Shown here: positions 41,347-48,039 of the stretch, in pieces
Layout of the letters: every line of letters begins with the position of its first letter
How positions within the stretch are numbered: position 1 is the first letter of the stretch
Assembly: GCA_902385255.1 (NCBI GenBank)
Contig: CABMEV010000009.1
Coordinates: 1-51,523, forward strand
Length of the DNA stretch: 51,523 nucleotides
From: Candidatus Tiddalikarchaeum anstoanum
GTDB lineage: Archaea > Nanobdellota > Nanobdellia > Tiddalikarchaeales > Tiddalikarchaeaceae
Direction: 5' to 3'
The notes under the pieces: generated by a model
What the model saw: the letters and a program-made list of their open reading frames with translations, nothing else
What the model was told of the DNA's origin: nothing
The model's database searches: none
Made by a program: the position numbers and the translations under genes

Positions 41347-41550
41347 TTAACTCCTTTCATCTTTCTTGATTACTATTTCTTCCCTTTCATCTATGACACC
41401 TTTATCTTTTAATATAGGTATATACTTTTTAATTGTAATCCAGCTAATTCCACTAATCTTTGATATTTCGTTTACTGTTAAAGGTCTATTCTCTTTGATT
41501 AATACTCTGACTATTTCTTTCTCTATGCGGTTTAGTGGTTTTTTGATTAT
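41347..41550 (-). CDS. Winged-helix-like ORF without a canonical start codon
   Basis: The frame reads IIKKPLNRIEKEIVRVLIKE, then NRPLTVNEISKISGISWITI and KKYIPILKDKGVIDEREE to KKDERS (67 codons from ATA at 41550). This is a typical winged-helix layout: helix, NEISKISGISWITIKKYI recognition helix, wing strand. No ATG, GTG or TTG occurs between the last in-frame stop and the domain. An ATA overlaps the TAA of the AbrB-like gene (ATAA), placed exactly like the ATGA overlaps elsewhere. Either a non-AUG start, a mutated start, or fusion to the AbrB-like protein by an indel. Confidence 0.55.
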   Translation of the reverse strand: MIKKPLNRIEKEIVRVLIKENRPLTVNEISKISGISWITIKKYIPILKDKGVIDEREEIVIKKDERS

Positions 41551-41810
41551 TGTTCGCCTCGTTTCAGTTTTATTATTAGTTCTGGCTTTTTGGATTCTTC
41601 GATAGGATACGTTTTTATTTCAAATATAAATGTGTCTTTAGTTGCGTTAATGTTTACTGCGTCAGCTATCTTTTTTGGTATTTTTAGGGTGTATTGCCTG
41701 CCGTCAAATATGATTCTTGATTCTGTTTTCTCTTCCGTCTTTTCCTTGTTTGTTGTTATTAAGTCCTCTACTTCGTTAATAACGTCCTCTTTTATGTCAG
41801 TTTTTGCCAT
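41547..41810 (-). CDS. AbrB/SpoVT-like small DNA-binding protein
   Basis: An 87-aa protein. A charged N-terminal third (IKEDVINEVEDLITTNKEKTEEK) precedes a swapped-hairpin-like core: SRIIFDGRQYTLKIPKKIADAVNIN, with the 'r.V.IPK.i...l.i' pattern of AbrB/MazE-type DNA-binding folds. It is the first gene of the operon that ends with the methyltransferase and faces the transposase across an intergenic region with repeated boxes. It is the likely regulator of both directions. Confidence 0.7.
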   Translation of the reverse strand: MAKTDIKEDVINEVEDLITTNKEKTEEKTESRIIFDGRQYTLKIPKKIADAVNINATKDTFIFEIKTYPIEESKKPELIIKLKRGEQ

Positions 41811-41844
41811 ATTTAGTCCTATTTATATTTACTTATTTATAAGT

Positions 41845-41955
41845 ATTAGTCTATATGTATTTAAATACTTTGTTATATTAATACTCTTTAGACTAATAGT
41901 TTATCAAAAAAGAGAAGGGTTTATAAGCAAGGTATTCTTTATACTAATTAGTCTA
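41845..41955. promoter_or_regulatory. Three ATTAGTCTA/TAGACTAAT operator-like boxes
   Basis: ATTAGTCTA at 41845-41853, its complement TAGACTAAT at 41889-41897, and ATTAGTCTA again at 41947-41955, the last also part of the palindrome ACTAATTAGT (41943-41952). A degenerate TTTAGTCCTA lies at 41812-41821, at the regulator start. The boxes cover both divergent promoters (ACTTATAAATAAG complement near 41838-41850 and GTTTATAAGC near 41919), as expected of control boxes bound by the AbrB-like or winged-helix protein. Confidence 0.55.
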
Positions 41956-41971
41956 AAAGGTATAAAGTGAT

Positions 41972-42895
41972 ATGATTAACGATGACCAAAGCAAAACACA
42001 AATCGCAAACGAACAGGACAACAGAACACTTACTGTTAAGTGTAAGTTTTGCGGGTCTCAAGATTACATTAAAAAAGGACTTAGAACAACGGATAATAGG
42101 GGGAAAATCCAGAAATATTATTGCAGAAATTGTCACAAGTATTTCACGGCAGATTTGGGATTTTATCGTATGCGTAACTCTGAAGCTAAGATAACTGCAG
42201 GAATAGACTTATATTTTTCAAGTCTTTCGAGCAGAAAAGTGCGAAACTTTTTTAGACGCCATTTAGAACACAACTCGAGCCATATCTCAATACTTAATTG
42301 GTGCAGGAAGTATGCTCTCAAAGTTCAAAACTATACTGACACTCTAACGCCACAACTAAGCGGCTTATTCTATGCGGATGAAACTATGATTGACTGCCAG
42401 AGAAGGCAAGACGCTCTCTGGTGCAACGTTGATTGGGAAACAAGGTTTATCGGCGGCTTCCATTACAGCACGACAAGGAACGAAAAAGAAGCAATAACTT
42501 TCTTAGAGAAAGCAACAAAGGATGAGAGACTTCCTAAATATATTCAAACTGACGCCGCACAATTCTATCCTAAAGCTATGAAGAAACTATACTACTCTAA
42601 CAAGCTGAAGGGGTTAAAGGTGGAACACAGGATAGTAAACACTCAGAGAACAAGGAAATACAACGTACGAATAGAAACAGTCTTTATGAAAATTAGAGAT
42701 AGGGTTAATAATTTCAGAGGACTAAAAGCGTTATGGTCAGCACCAATACTATTATCAGGCATAGTCTTACAACACAACTTCATAGAAGAACACACGACAC
42801 TAAGAGATTACCCATGCGAAAGAGCGGGATTAAACTTAAGATTAGGACAGAACAGATGGCTAAATCTAATAAGACTATCAAGCATTAATAAATAA
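41972..42895 (+). CDS. Zinc-ribbon DDE transposase (IS6/IS240-like)
   Basis: A 307-aa protein. A zinc ribbon CKFC (24-27) and CRNC (51-54) is followed by a helical DNA-binding region and a DDE RNase-H-like core: D136 in YADETMID, D194 in IQTDAAQFYP and E235 in RIETVFMK. The NNFRGLKALWSAPILLSGIVLQHNF stretch resembles the end of IS6-family enzymes. The 8-bp duplication supports this. It should bind the 31-bp ends and move the whole unit. An alternative is a related archaeal IS group with a similar DDE core. Confidence 0.88.
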   Translation: MINDDQSKTQIANEQDNRTLTVKCKFCGSQDYIKKGLRTTDNRGKIQKYYCRNCHKYFTADLGFYRMRNSEAKITAGIDLYFSSLSSRKVRNFFRRHLEHNSSHISILNWCRKYALKVQNYTDTLTPQLSGLFYADETMIDCQRRQDALWCNVDWETRFIGGFHYSTTRNEKEAITFLEKATKDERLPKYIQTDAAQFYPKAMKKLYYSNKLKGLKVEHRIVNTQRTRKYNVRIETVFMKIRDRVNNFRGLKALWSAPILLSGIVLQHNFIEEHTTLRDYPCERAGLNLRLGQNRWLNLIRLSSINK

Positions 42896-42929
42896 CTAAT
42901 TTATGTGCAAAGCTTCTTTTTATAAATTC

Positions 42930-42960
42930 TTTAAATAGGTGACGCTAACTTAACAGCTCA
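42930..42960 (-). repeat. Right terminal inverted repeat (31 bp)
   Basis: Starts TTTAAATAGGTGACGCTAAC and ends AACAGCTCA; exact complement of the left repeat. Followed directly by the right target duplication. Confidence 0.92.
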
Positions 42961-42968
42961 CATTTTTG
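42961..42968. repeat. Right target-site duplication
   Basis: CATTTTTG, identical to 39738-39745, then native sequence leading to rps19e. Confidence 0.8.
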
Positions 42969-42982
42969 CATGGATAGTAAGA

Positions 42983-42991
42983 TTTTTAAAA
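42983..42991 (+). promoter_or_regulatory. TATA-like box of the rps19e cluster
   Basis: TTTTTAAAA lies about 31 bp before ATG 43019 and only 14 bp inside the native side of the transposon edge. The ribosomal-protein promoter therefore survived the insertion, though its upstream BRE context is now close to transposon DNA. Confidence 0.5.
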
Positions 42992-43018
42992 CAAAGATAG
43001 TTTCTTCATTACTTAATC

Positions 43019-43450
43019 ATGGTAAATGTATTAGATGTTGACGCTCAAAAATTTGTAGAAGAATTAACTAAAGAACTGCAAAAATCTGAGAAATTAAAGC
43101 CTGAAGAATGGAGTTTCTTGGTTAAATCAGGCATGCATAAGGAGAATCCTCCAATACAAAAGGATTTCTGGTACAGGAGAGCTGCAAGCATGCTTAGAAA
43201 CATATATATTCACGGACCAAAAGGGGTTCAAAAATTAAAAGTTAAATACGGCGGCAAGAAAAAAAGAGGAACTAGGGCAGAGAAAAGATTCAACTCAGGC
43301 GGAAAAATAATCCGAACAATATTCAAACAATTAGAAGGGGAAGGCTTAGTCTCTAAAGTGTTAAAAGAAGGAAAGAAAGGAAGACAACTTACTCCAAAAG
43401 CTGTGAAGATGATGGATAATCTCGCATACAGGATACATAAAGGTGCATAA
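43019..43450 (+). CDS. rps19e: Ribosomal protein eS19
   Basis: A 143-aa small-subunit protein: MVNVLDVDAQKFVEELTKELQKSEKLKPEEWSFLVKSGMHKENPPIQKDFWYRRAASMLRNIYIHGPKGVQKLKVKYGGKKKRG is classical S19e, including the 'P.d.dWfY.RaASilRkiY..gpvGV..lr..YGg...rg' core. It helps 30S maturation. First gene of S19e-L39e-L31e-aIF6-prefoldin alpha. The stop is followed after three bases by the L39e TTG. Confidence 0.97.
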   Translation: MVNVLDVDAQKFVEELTKELQKSEKLKPEEWSFLVKSGMHKENPPIQKDFWYRRAASMLRNIYIHGPKGVQKLKVKYGGKKKRGTRAEKRFNSGGKIIRTIFKQLEGEGLVSKVLKEGKKGRQLTPKAVKMMDNLAYRIHKGA

Positions 43451-43453
43451 GAA

Positions 43454-43639
43454 TTGACTCGATTTAAAACTTCAGGATTGAAAAAGAAATTGCATAGCGC
43501 AATGACAAAAAGCAGAGTAGCCCCAAGATGGGTGGTGCTTAAAAAATACCGATTTTTAAAAAGAGCAGCGCATATAAGCAGCTGGAGCATGAATCCACAA
43601 ATGCGCAGAAACTGGAGACGTAACAGGATACAGGTGTAA
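43454..43639 (+). CDS. rpl39e: Ribosomal protein eL39, with insertion
   Basis: About 61 codons from TTG at 43454. The core KKLHSAMTKSRVAPRWVVLKKYR...MNPQMRRNWRRNRIQV is L39e ('VPRWV..KT.R......RR.WRR'). About ten residues (RAAHISSWS) are inserted between KYR and NP compared with the usual 51-aa protein. L39e lines the exit tunnel, so an insertion there is notable. Start at TTG four bases after the S19e stop; no ATG precedes the domain. Confidence 0.9.
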   Translation: MTRFKTSGLKKKLHSAMTKSRVAPRWVVLKKYRFLKRAAHISSWSMNPQMRRNWRRNRIQV

Positions 43640-43644
43640 AAATT

Positions 43645-44142
43645 ATGGTTAAAACTTTTGACGTTAGAAAATATATCATACCTTTAACTAAGTTTCTTAA
43701 AGCAGCGCCTAAACGTGACAGGACAAAACGAAGCATAGGGCTTGTTAAATTATTCGTGATGAAGCATACAAGAGCCAAAGTCGTCGTAATAGGTGAAGAA
43801 TTAAACCGTTCATTATGGGAATTCGGAGAAAGACATCCTAAGCATAAAATAAGCGTTTTCGTGCAAAAACTCAGCGACGGCAGCGTGTTCGTCAACAGCG
43901 AAGGTGCACCATTAAAGGTTGAAAAGAAGCCTGAAGAGAAGAAGAAAGAAGGAAAGAAGGAGAATCTTGAAGAGATAACAACAAAAGAGGAGCCTAAGAA
44001 AGTAGAGGAAAAGAAGGAAGCTCCGAAAAAAGAGGATGTAAAAAAAGAGGAGAAAGCAGAAAAGAAATCTGAAGAGAAGAAAGTAGAACACAAGAAAGAA
44101 GAGAAGAAAACACCTCATAAGCCTTCAAAGACTGAGAAGTAA
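43645..44142 (+). CDS. rpl31e: Ribosomal protein eL31 with a long Lys/Glu-rich tail
   Basis: A 165-aa protein. Residues 1 to about 90 are L31e (VRKYIIPLTKFLKAAPKRDRTKRSIGLVKLFVMKHTRAKVVVIGEELNRSLWEFGERHPKHKISVFVQKLSDG). Normal archaeal L31e ends there. About 70 further residues are almost only K, E, P and T (KKPEEKKKEGKKEN..., EEKKVEHKKEE), a charged, disordered or single-helix extension. L31e sits by the exit tunnel, so the tail may reach into solvent. Same operon, five bases after the L39e gene stop. Confidence 0.93.
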   Translation: MVKTFDVRKYIIPLTKFLKAAPKRDRTKRSIGLVKLFVMKHTRAKVVVIGEELNRSLWEFGERHPKHKISVFVQKLSDGSVFVNSEGAPLKVEKKPEEKKKEGKKENLEEITTKEEPKKVEEKKEAPKKEDVKKEEKAEKKSEEKKVEHKKEEKKTPHKPSKTEK

Positions 44143-44147
44143 TACTC

Positions 44148-44798
44148 ATGCAATTCATAGACTTTTACAATAATCCTAACATAGGATTATTTTTTTACAC
44201 AACGAATAAGATTACAATAGTTCCAACAATAACGCCGGATAAGCTTGTTGAACTCATAAAAGCAGAACTGAAAACTAAAGTAGTAATGACTGACGTTTAC
44301 TGCACAAACGTTGATAACATATTTCTTACAGGCAATGAAGAATACTTATTCGCGCCGACGATTATAAGCCCTGACGAGAAGAAATGCCTTGAAACTTCAG
44401 GCTTGAAATTAGTATTAATCGAAACCACACTAAACGCATTAGGCAATAATATGGTATTTCACGGGAATAATGCTATAATAAACCCTCATTTTGAAAAGAA
44501 GGTTGTTGAACAGCTTGAGAAACTAGGATTCAACGTCACGAAAACCACCATTGCGGGTATTGAAACAGTCGGAGCCAACATAGTAATAATGGGTGACAAA
44601 GCATTAGTTAACCCTGACATTAAAAAAGACGAGATAGAACTAGTCGAGAAGGGATTGAATCTGAAGCTTGATTTCGGAACAGTCAACAACGGCAGCAAAC
44701 TGGTAAAATCAGGATTAGTTGTTAATAAGAAAGGTGCACTAGTTTCCAGCATAATGACAGGTGCTGAGATAATGCGCATAGAGGAAATGTTAGCATGA
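44148..44798 (+). CDS. eif6: Translation initiation factor aIF6
   Basis: A 216-aa protein, a five-fold pentein: repeats such as NIGLFFYTTNKITIVP, VYCTNVDNIFLTGNEEYLFAPTIISPDE, LNALGNNMVFHGNNAIINPHF, VGANIVIMGDKALVNPDI and GLVVNKKGALVSS. It binds the 50S subunit and prevents joining with 30S. Its stop overlaps the ATG of prefoldin alpha (ATGA). In many archaea the next gene would be L18Ae (LX), which is absent here. Confidence 0.95.
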   Translation: MQFIDFYNNPNIGLFFYTTNKITIVPTITPDKLVELIKAELKTKVVMTDVYCTNVDNIFLTGNEEYLFAPTIISPDEKKCLETSGLKLVLIETTLNALGNNMVFHGNNAIINPHFEKKVVEQLEKLGFNVTKTTIAGIETVGANIVIMGDKALVNPDIKKDEIELVEKGLNLKLDFGTVNNGSKLVKSGLVVNKKGALVSSIMTGAEIMRIEEMLA

Positions 44799-45250
44799 CA
44801 TTAGCTATTGAGAATTTAAGAAAGACACTGAACGAGAAAGGCTACGAATTCGAAACTATGAGGCGTGAAGTTGCAGCACTGGACGAGGAGCTTGGGCAAG
44901 TCAGCGAGAGAATCTCAAGCTTCGAGAACGCCAAACTATCGCTCACCACATTCAAGAACACCAAAGAGAATGACGAATTAATAGTTCCCGTAGGAGAGGG
45001 CGTCTTCATCAAGACCAAATTGATGAAGAATGATGAAGTGATGATTGGTGTTGGAAGCAATGTTGTATTAACGAAGGATATAGACTCTGCAATAGCATAT
45101 ATTGACGCAAGAATAGATGAAGCGGACAACATAATCCAGACATTGAACAATAACTTGGCATATTTCAACCAGAGGCTTATGCAATTGGAAAACGAGATTC
45201 AGCAGATAATGAACGTTCTTAAAAGCGAAGAATCAAAAGGACAAAAATAA
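44795..45250 (+). CDS. pfdA: Prefoldin alpha subunit
   Basis: A 151-aa protein with the two coiled-coil helices and central beta hairpins of prefoldin alpha: AALDEELGQVSERISSFENAKLSLTTFK, then LIVPVGEGVFIKTKLMKNDEVMIGVGSNVVLTKDIDSAIAYID, then a second long coil (NIIQTLNNNLAYFNQRLMQLENEIQQIM). With beta subunits it forms a hexamer that hands unfolded proteins to the thermosome. It overlaps eif6 by 4 bp and is 55 bp before ftsY. Confidence 0.93.
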   Translation: MTLAIENLRKTLNEKGYEFETMRREVAALDEELGQVSERISSFENAKLSLTTFKNTKENDELIVPVGEGVFIKTKLMKNDEVMIGVGSNVVLTKDIDSAIAYIDARIDEADNIIQTLNNNLAYFNQRLMQLENEIQQIMNVLKSEESKGQK

Positions 45251-45305
45251 GACATTAGTAAAAAAGGTTAAAAAGCACTGGTTTAATATTTAAATTTTAA
45301 CTAAC

Positions 45306-46241
45306 ATGTTTGATTTTTTAAAAAAGAAACTTGGTGAAATATTTAAGGGTGTAGAGAAAACAGTAAATGACGCAACTAAAAGCGTTGAAAAAACAATAAC
45401 TGAAGCGAAGCTTGACAGGAAAACATTTGATTCAATATTCTGGAATTTTGAAATGGCACTTCTTGAGAATAATGTAAGCAGCGAAGTAGTGGACAATGTT
45501 AAGTTAGAGCTTGGCAACAAACTTGTCAATACCAGCGTCAAGCGTGATTTTAAGAAAGTTATTTTCGACGCGTTAAGAAGCGCTTTCGGAAACGTATTAT
45601 TCGAAGTTAAAATTGATGATTTTTTAGCAAAGGTCCGCTCCAAGAAGCCTTTCATAATAATGTTTGTAGGAATTAACGGCAGCGGAAAGACTACGAATTT
45701 GTCAAAGCTTGCAAGTTTTTTGAAAAAGAATAAGTTATCATGCGTTATCGCCGCAGGTGATACTTTCAGGGCTGCGAGTATAGAGCAGTTAAAGATTCAC
45801 GGGGACAATTTGGGTATTAAAGTGGTCAATGGCGAGTACGGATGCGATTCTGCAAGTGTTGCCTTCGATGCCGTGAAGCATGCGGAGAGCAGCAAATTAG
45901 ATGTTGTATTAATAGACACTGCAGGCCGTCTTCAGAGTGATACTAACTTAATGGATGAGTTATTGAAGATAAAGCGCGTAGCGAAGCCTGACTGTGTAAT
46001 ATTCGTTGCTGACTCCTTGACAGGCAACGATGTCGTGGAACAGGCTAAAGTCTTCGACAAGAAAATAGGAGTCGACTATGTTATCCTGTCAAAGTCTGAT
46101 GTTGACAGCAAGGGCGGAGCTGTACTAAGTGTTGGCTACGCTATTAAGAAGCCAATAATATTTTTAGGAACCGGCCAATCTTACAATGATTTAAAGCCTT
46201 TCAGCAAGTCTGAAATACTGGACAAATTATTCAAGCAATAA
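45306..46241 (+). CDS. ftsY: Signal recognition particle receptor FtsY
   Basis: A 311-aa SRP GTPase. N-terminal acidic/basic helices (to about 100) form the N domain, Walker A is GINGSGKTT (122-130), then the DTAGR motif, SLTGNDVVEQAKVF, the TKxD-type motif here SKSD, and GTGQSYNDLKPF near the C-terminus. FtsY docks SRP-ribosome complexes at the membrane. There is no long acidic A domain. TTTAATATTTAAATT near 45275-45292 gives a TATA box about 25 bp upstream, so it may be separately transcribed. Confidence 0.96.
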   Translation: MFDFLKKKLGEIFKGVEKTVNDATKSVEKTITEAKLDRKTFDSIFWNFEMALLENNVSSEVVDNVKLELGNKLVNTSVKRDFKKVIFDALRSAFGNVLFEVKIDDFLAKVRSKKPFIIMFVGINGSGKTTNLSKLASFLKKNKLSCVIAAGDTFRAASIEQLKIHGDNLGIKVVNGEYGCDSASVAFDAVKHAESSKLDVVLIDTAGRLQSDTNLMDELLKIKRVAKPDCVIFVADSLTGNDVVEQAKVFDKKIGVDYVILSKSDVDSKGGAVLSVGYAIKKPIIFLGTGQSYNDLKPFSKSEILDKLFKQ

Positions 46242-46271
46242 AAAAGAAATAAAAAATAGGGACAATTATTT

Positions 46272-47861
46272 TTATTGTCCGTGCAGCGTCTCTGCGTATT
46301 TAACGTTCTTTAATTCTTCTTTTATTATTTCTATTATCCTTGTTAAGTGAGCCGGTACGAATTTTATAGTTCCTGCCATCTCATGTCCTCCGCCGTCAAC
46401 GTTGGCTTCAGGTATTTTCTCCCTTAACACTTTTATTAATTTCTGGACTGGCAGCACTGGCTGCGTAGCTCTGATTATTATCATGTCCGAGACGTATCCT
46501 ATAGTTATTACAGGGCTGTGCTCTTTTCCGAGCGCTATCGTGTCATGAATCATTCCAAGTACTTTTCCAGGCGTTGGATAAGTGAATCTTAATGTGTACT
46601 TCTCCAAGTCTATGTGCGAGAATGTTATCCCGTCTATCTCCTGGGTTCTAAGGTATGGCATAGTGCTCTGCAATTGCTTTTCAACATCTTTCCTTACTTC
46701 TTCGTTTATTAATTCCACAAGAGGATAATTAGTGTATAATTCTTCAAACACTCCTTCTCCGCTTTCGAATCTTAAATTGTAAGCTATGAAGTCTATTGCG
46801 ATTCCGACCTTTTTAAGCTCGTCAAGTGATTTCTTGCTGTTTTTAACATAATCATCAGTTTCGCGTATTGTGCACCTGTCGCTTATTGCTGCAACTGCAG
46901 GCATTGATGGATTCTCAAACTCTTCATTAATCATCCTTGCAAGCTCGTAGCACAGCATTCCCGCGCTTGTCTGATTGTCAAACCCGAATAAGTAAGGGTT
47001 TAAGTGGTATGATAAGTAATCGCATACAGTTGTTTTCCCTTTCTCTATTATTACAGGATTGTGATGGTCAACCACTATGCATTCGTGATTCATCGTTTTC
47101 ATTATCTTAAAGCTGAATATGTCTTCAGGTGTTGAGCCGCTGTCTAATACGAGTATTAATGGTTTCTTCTGATCATGCTCTTCTGTTAATCTCTTGCTTA
47201 ATGTCAAGTCCCTGAATACGTCGCTTGTTTCGTAGAATGGAGCCATGCTTGGGCTTCTGTAAAGATTGTAAGATGGGTTGATTCCTATCTTCTCCATCAT
47301 CTTCTGACATGCTAGTTCTATTGCTATTCCTGCATTTATTCCGTCAGAGTCGTTGTGGTGTCGTATTATGATAGGTTCATTGTCTATTATTGCTCTTCTT
47401 ATTCTCTTTGCTATATCCATGAATCTAGTTTTCATCTTCTCGTAGCGTTCTGATTTTATTGAGAATGTAGTCCTTACTGGCTTACTTAACTCTTCTATTA
47501 TCTTGTTAAAGTCAGTGCTTGATTTTGTTATGTATTCTATTTCTATCTGTAATTTTCCAGCTCTCTCTGTGACTAATCCTTTAATGTCAACTACGTTGTC
47601 GACATCGTATTCTGAGTCTTTTATTACTCCGTCTATTGTGGATAATCCGTCGCTTAGCGTGAATATTACAGGTCCAGGTTTTACTTTTCTTAAAATTTTG
47701 GCTACGCCGTTGAAGTATTCTCCTTCTCTTATCCCGTTTATTTTGTTTGTTATAACTGGGTCTTTATATACAGGTCTTTCACTGTTTTCAAATTTTCTTG
47801 TACGATCGTGATCGTTGAATTTTCTGCTAGTATTTCTACTATTATCATTTTGTTTTTCCAT
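46272..47861 (-). CDS. DHH-family RecJ-like phosphoesterase with N-terminal OB fold
   Basis: A 529-aa protein. A disordered, charged N-terminus (1-35), then an OB-fold-like domain (EGEYFNGVAKILRKVKPGPVIFTLSDGLSTIDGVI...VDIKGLVTERAGKLQIEIEYI), then the DHH core: HHNDSDGI (168-175), a DSGST segment and DHHNP (about 267), and a C-terminal DHHA1 part with DGGGHEMAGT. This is the archaeal RecJ-like (COG1107-type) exonuclease order, possibly the GINS-associated nuclease-like line. It likely degrades ssDNA or RNA in repair or replication. The zinc finger of some members is missing. Confidence 0.85.
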   Translation of the reverse strand: MEKQNDNSRNTSRKFNDHDRTRKFENSERPVYKDPVITNKINGIREGEYFNGVAKILRKVKPGPVIFTLSDGLSTIDGVIKDSEYDVDNVVDIKGLVTERAGKLQIEIEYITKSSTDFNKIIEELSKPVRTTFSIKSERYEKMKTRFMDIAKRIRRAIIDNEPIIIRHHNDSDGINAGIAIELACQKMMEKIGINPSYNLYRSPSMAPFYETSDVFRDLTLSKRLTEEHDQKKPLILVLDSGSTPEDIFSFKIMKTMNHECIVVDHHNPVIIEKGKTTVCDYLSYHLNPYLFGFDNQTSAGMLCYELARMINEEFENPSMPAVAAISDRCTIRETDDYVKNSKKSLDELKKVGIAIDFIAYNLRFESGEGVFEELYTNYPLVELINEEVRKDVEKQLQSTMPYLRTQEIDGITFSHIDLEKYTLRFTYPTPGKVLGMIHDTIALGKEHSPVITIGYVSDMIIIRATQPVLPVQKLIKVLREKIPEANVDGGGHEMAGTIKFVPAHLTRIIEIIKEELKNVKYAETLHGQ

Positions 47862-47919
47862 TATTTTTCACTATTTTTTATTTTATTCGATATTTGAGGC
47901 CAAATAAATATCCTTTTTT

Positions 47920-47965
47920 CGCTAAAAGATTTAGCGCCCCATTTGTTCTCTTAGTAACTGAGAAC
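47920..47965. promoter_or_regulatory. Two perfect hairpins between gene blocks
   Basis: CGCTAAA-AGA-TTTAGCG (47920-47936) is a 7-bp perfect stem with a 3-nt loop, and GTTCTC...GAGAAC (47945-47965) a second stem. They lie in the 178-bp space between the RecJ-like gene (47861) and the 538-aa gene stop (48040), both on the minus strand. They could be operators for the RecJ-like gene, or the terminator of the upstream operon. Confidence 0.35.
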
Positions 47966-48039
47966 CAAAACCTGAGAAATACTTATTTTTCCCCTTTTCT
48001 TCGACAGGAAATAATTAGAACAATATGCTTATATAAACT

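Larger units (their letters stand above)
39746..42960. mobile_element. 3,215-bp transposon carrying a type II R-M module
   Basis: Bounded by perfect 31-bp inverted repeats (39746-39776 and 42930-42960) and an 8-bp duplication CATTTTTG. Order inside: PD-(D/E)XK endonuclease (+), SPPY-class methyltransferase, 37-aa ORF, winged-helix ORF and AbrB-like regulator (all -), then the divergent zinc-ribbon DDE transposase (+). The only transposase in it, plus the intact ends, make this a single cargo-bearing transposon rather than an IS landed beside an R-M system. It sits in the space between the TATA box of a minus-strand gene and the TATA box of rps19e, so neither promoter is broken. Perfect ends and intact ORFs suggest a recent insertion. 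The family (IS6/IS240-like) is inferred. Confidence 0.9.

Noticed and set aside
40422-41350. Plus-strand frames over the methyltransferase (40422-40664, 40878-41135, 41081-41350)
   Set aside because: The methyltransferase on the minus strand has all its motifs and explains the region.
41982-42194. 70-codon frame overlapping the transposase start
   Set aside because: It competes with the zinc-ribbon part of the transposase, whose CxxC pairs are intact.
43539-44093. 184-codon open frame on the minus strand, Phe/Ser-rich
   Set aside because: It is the mirror of the Lys/Glu-rich tail of L31e; GAA/AAG codons read TTC/CTT on the other strand.
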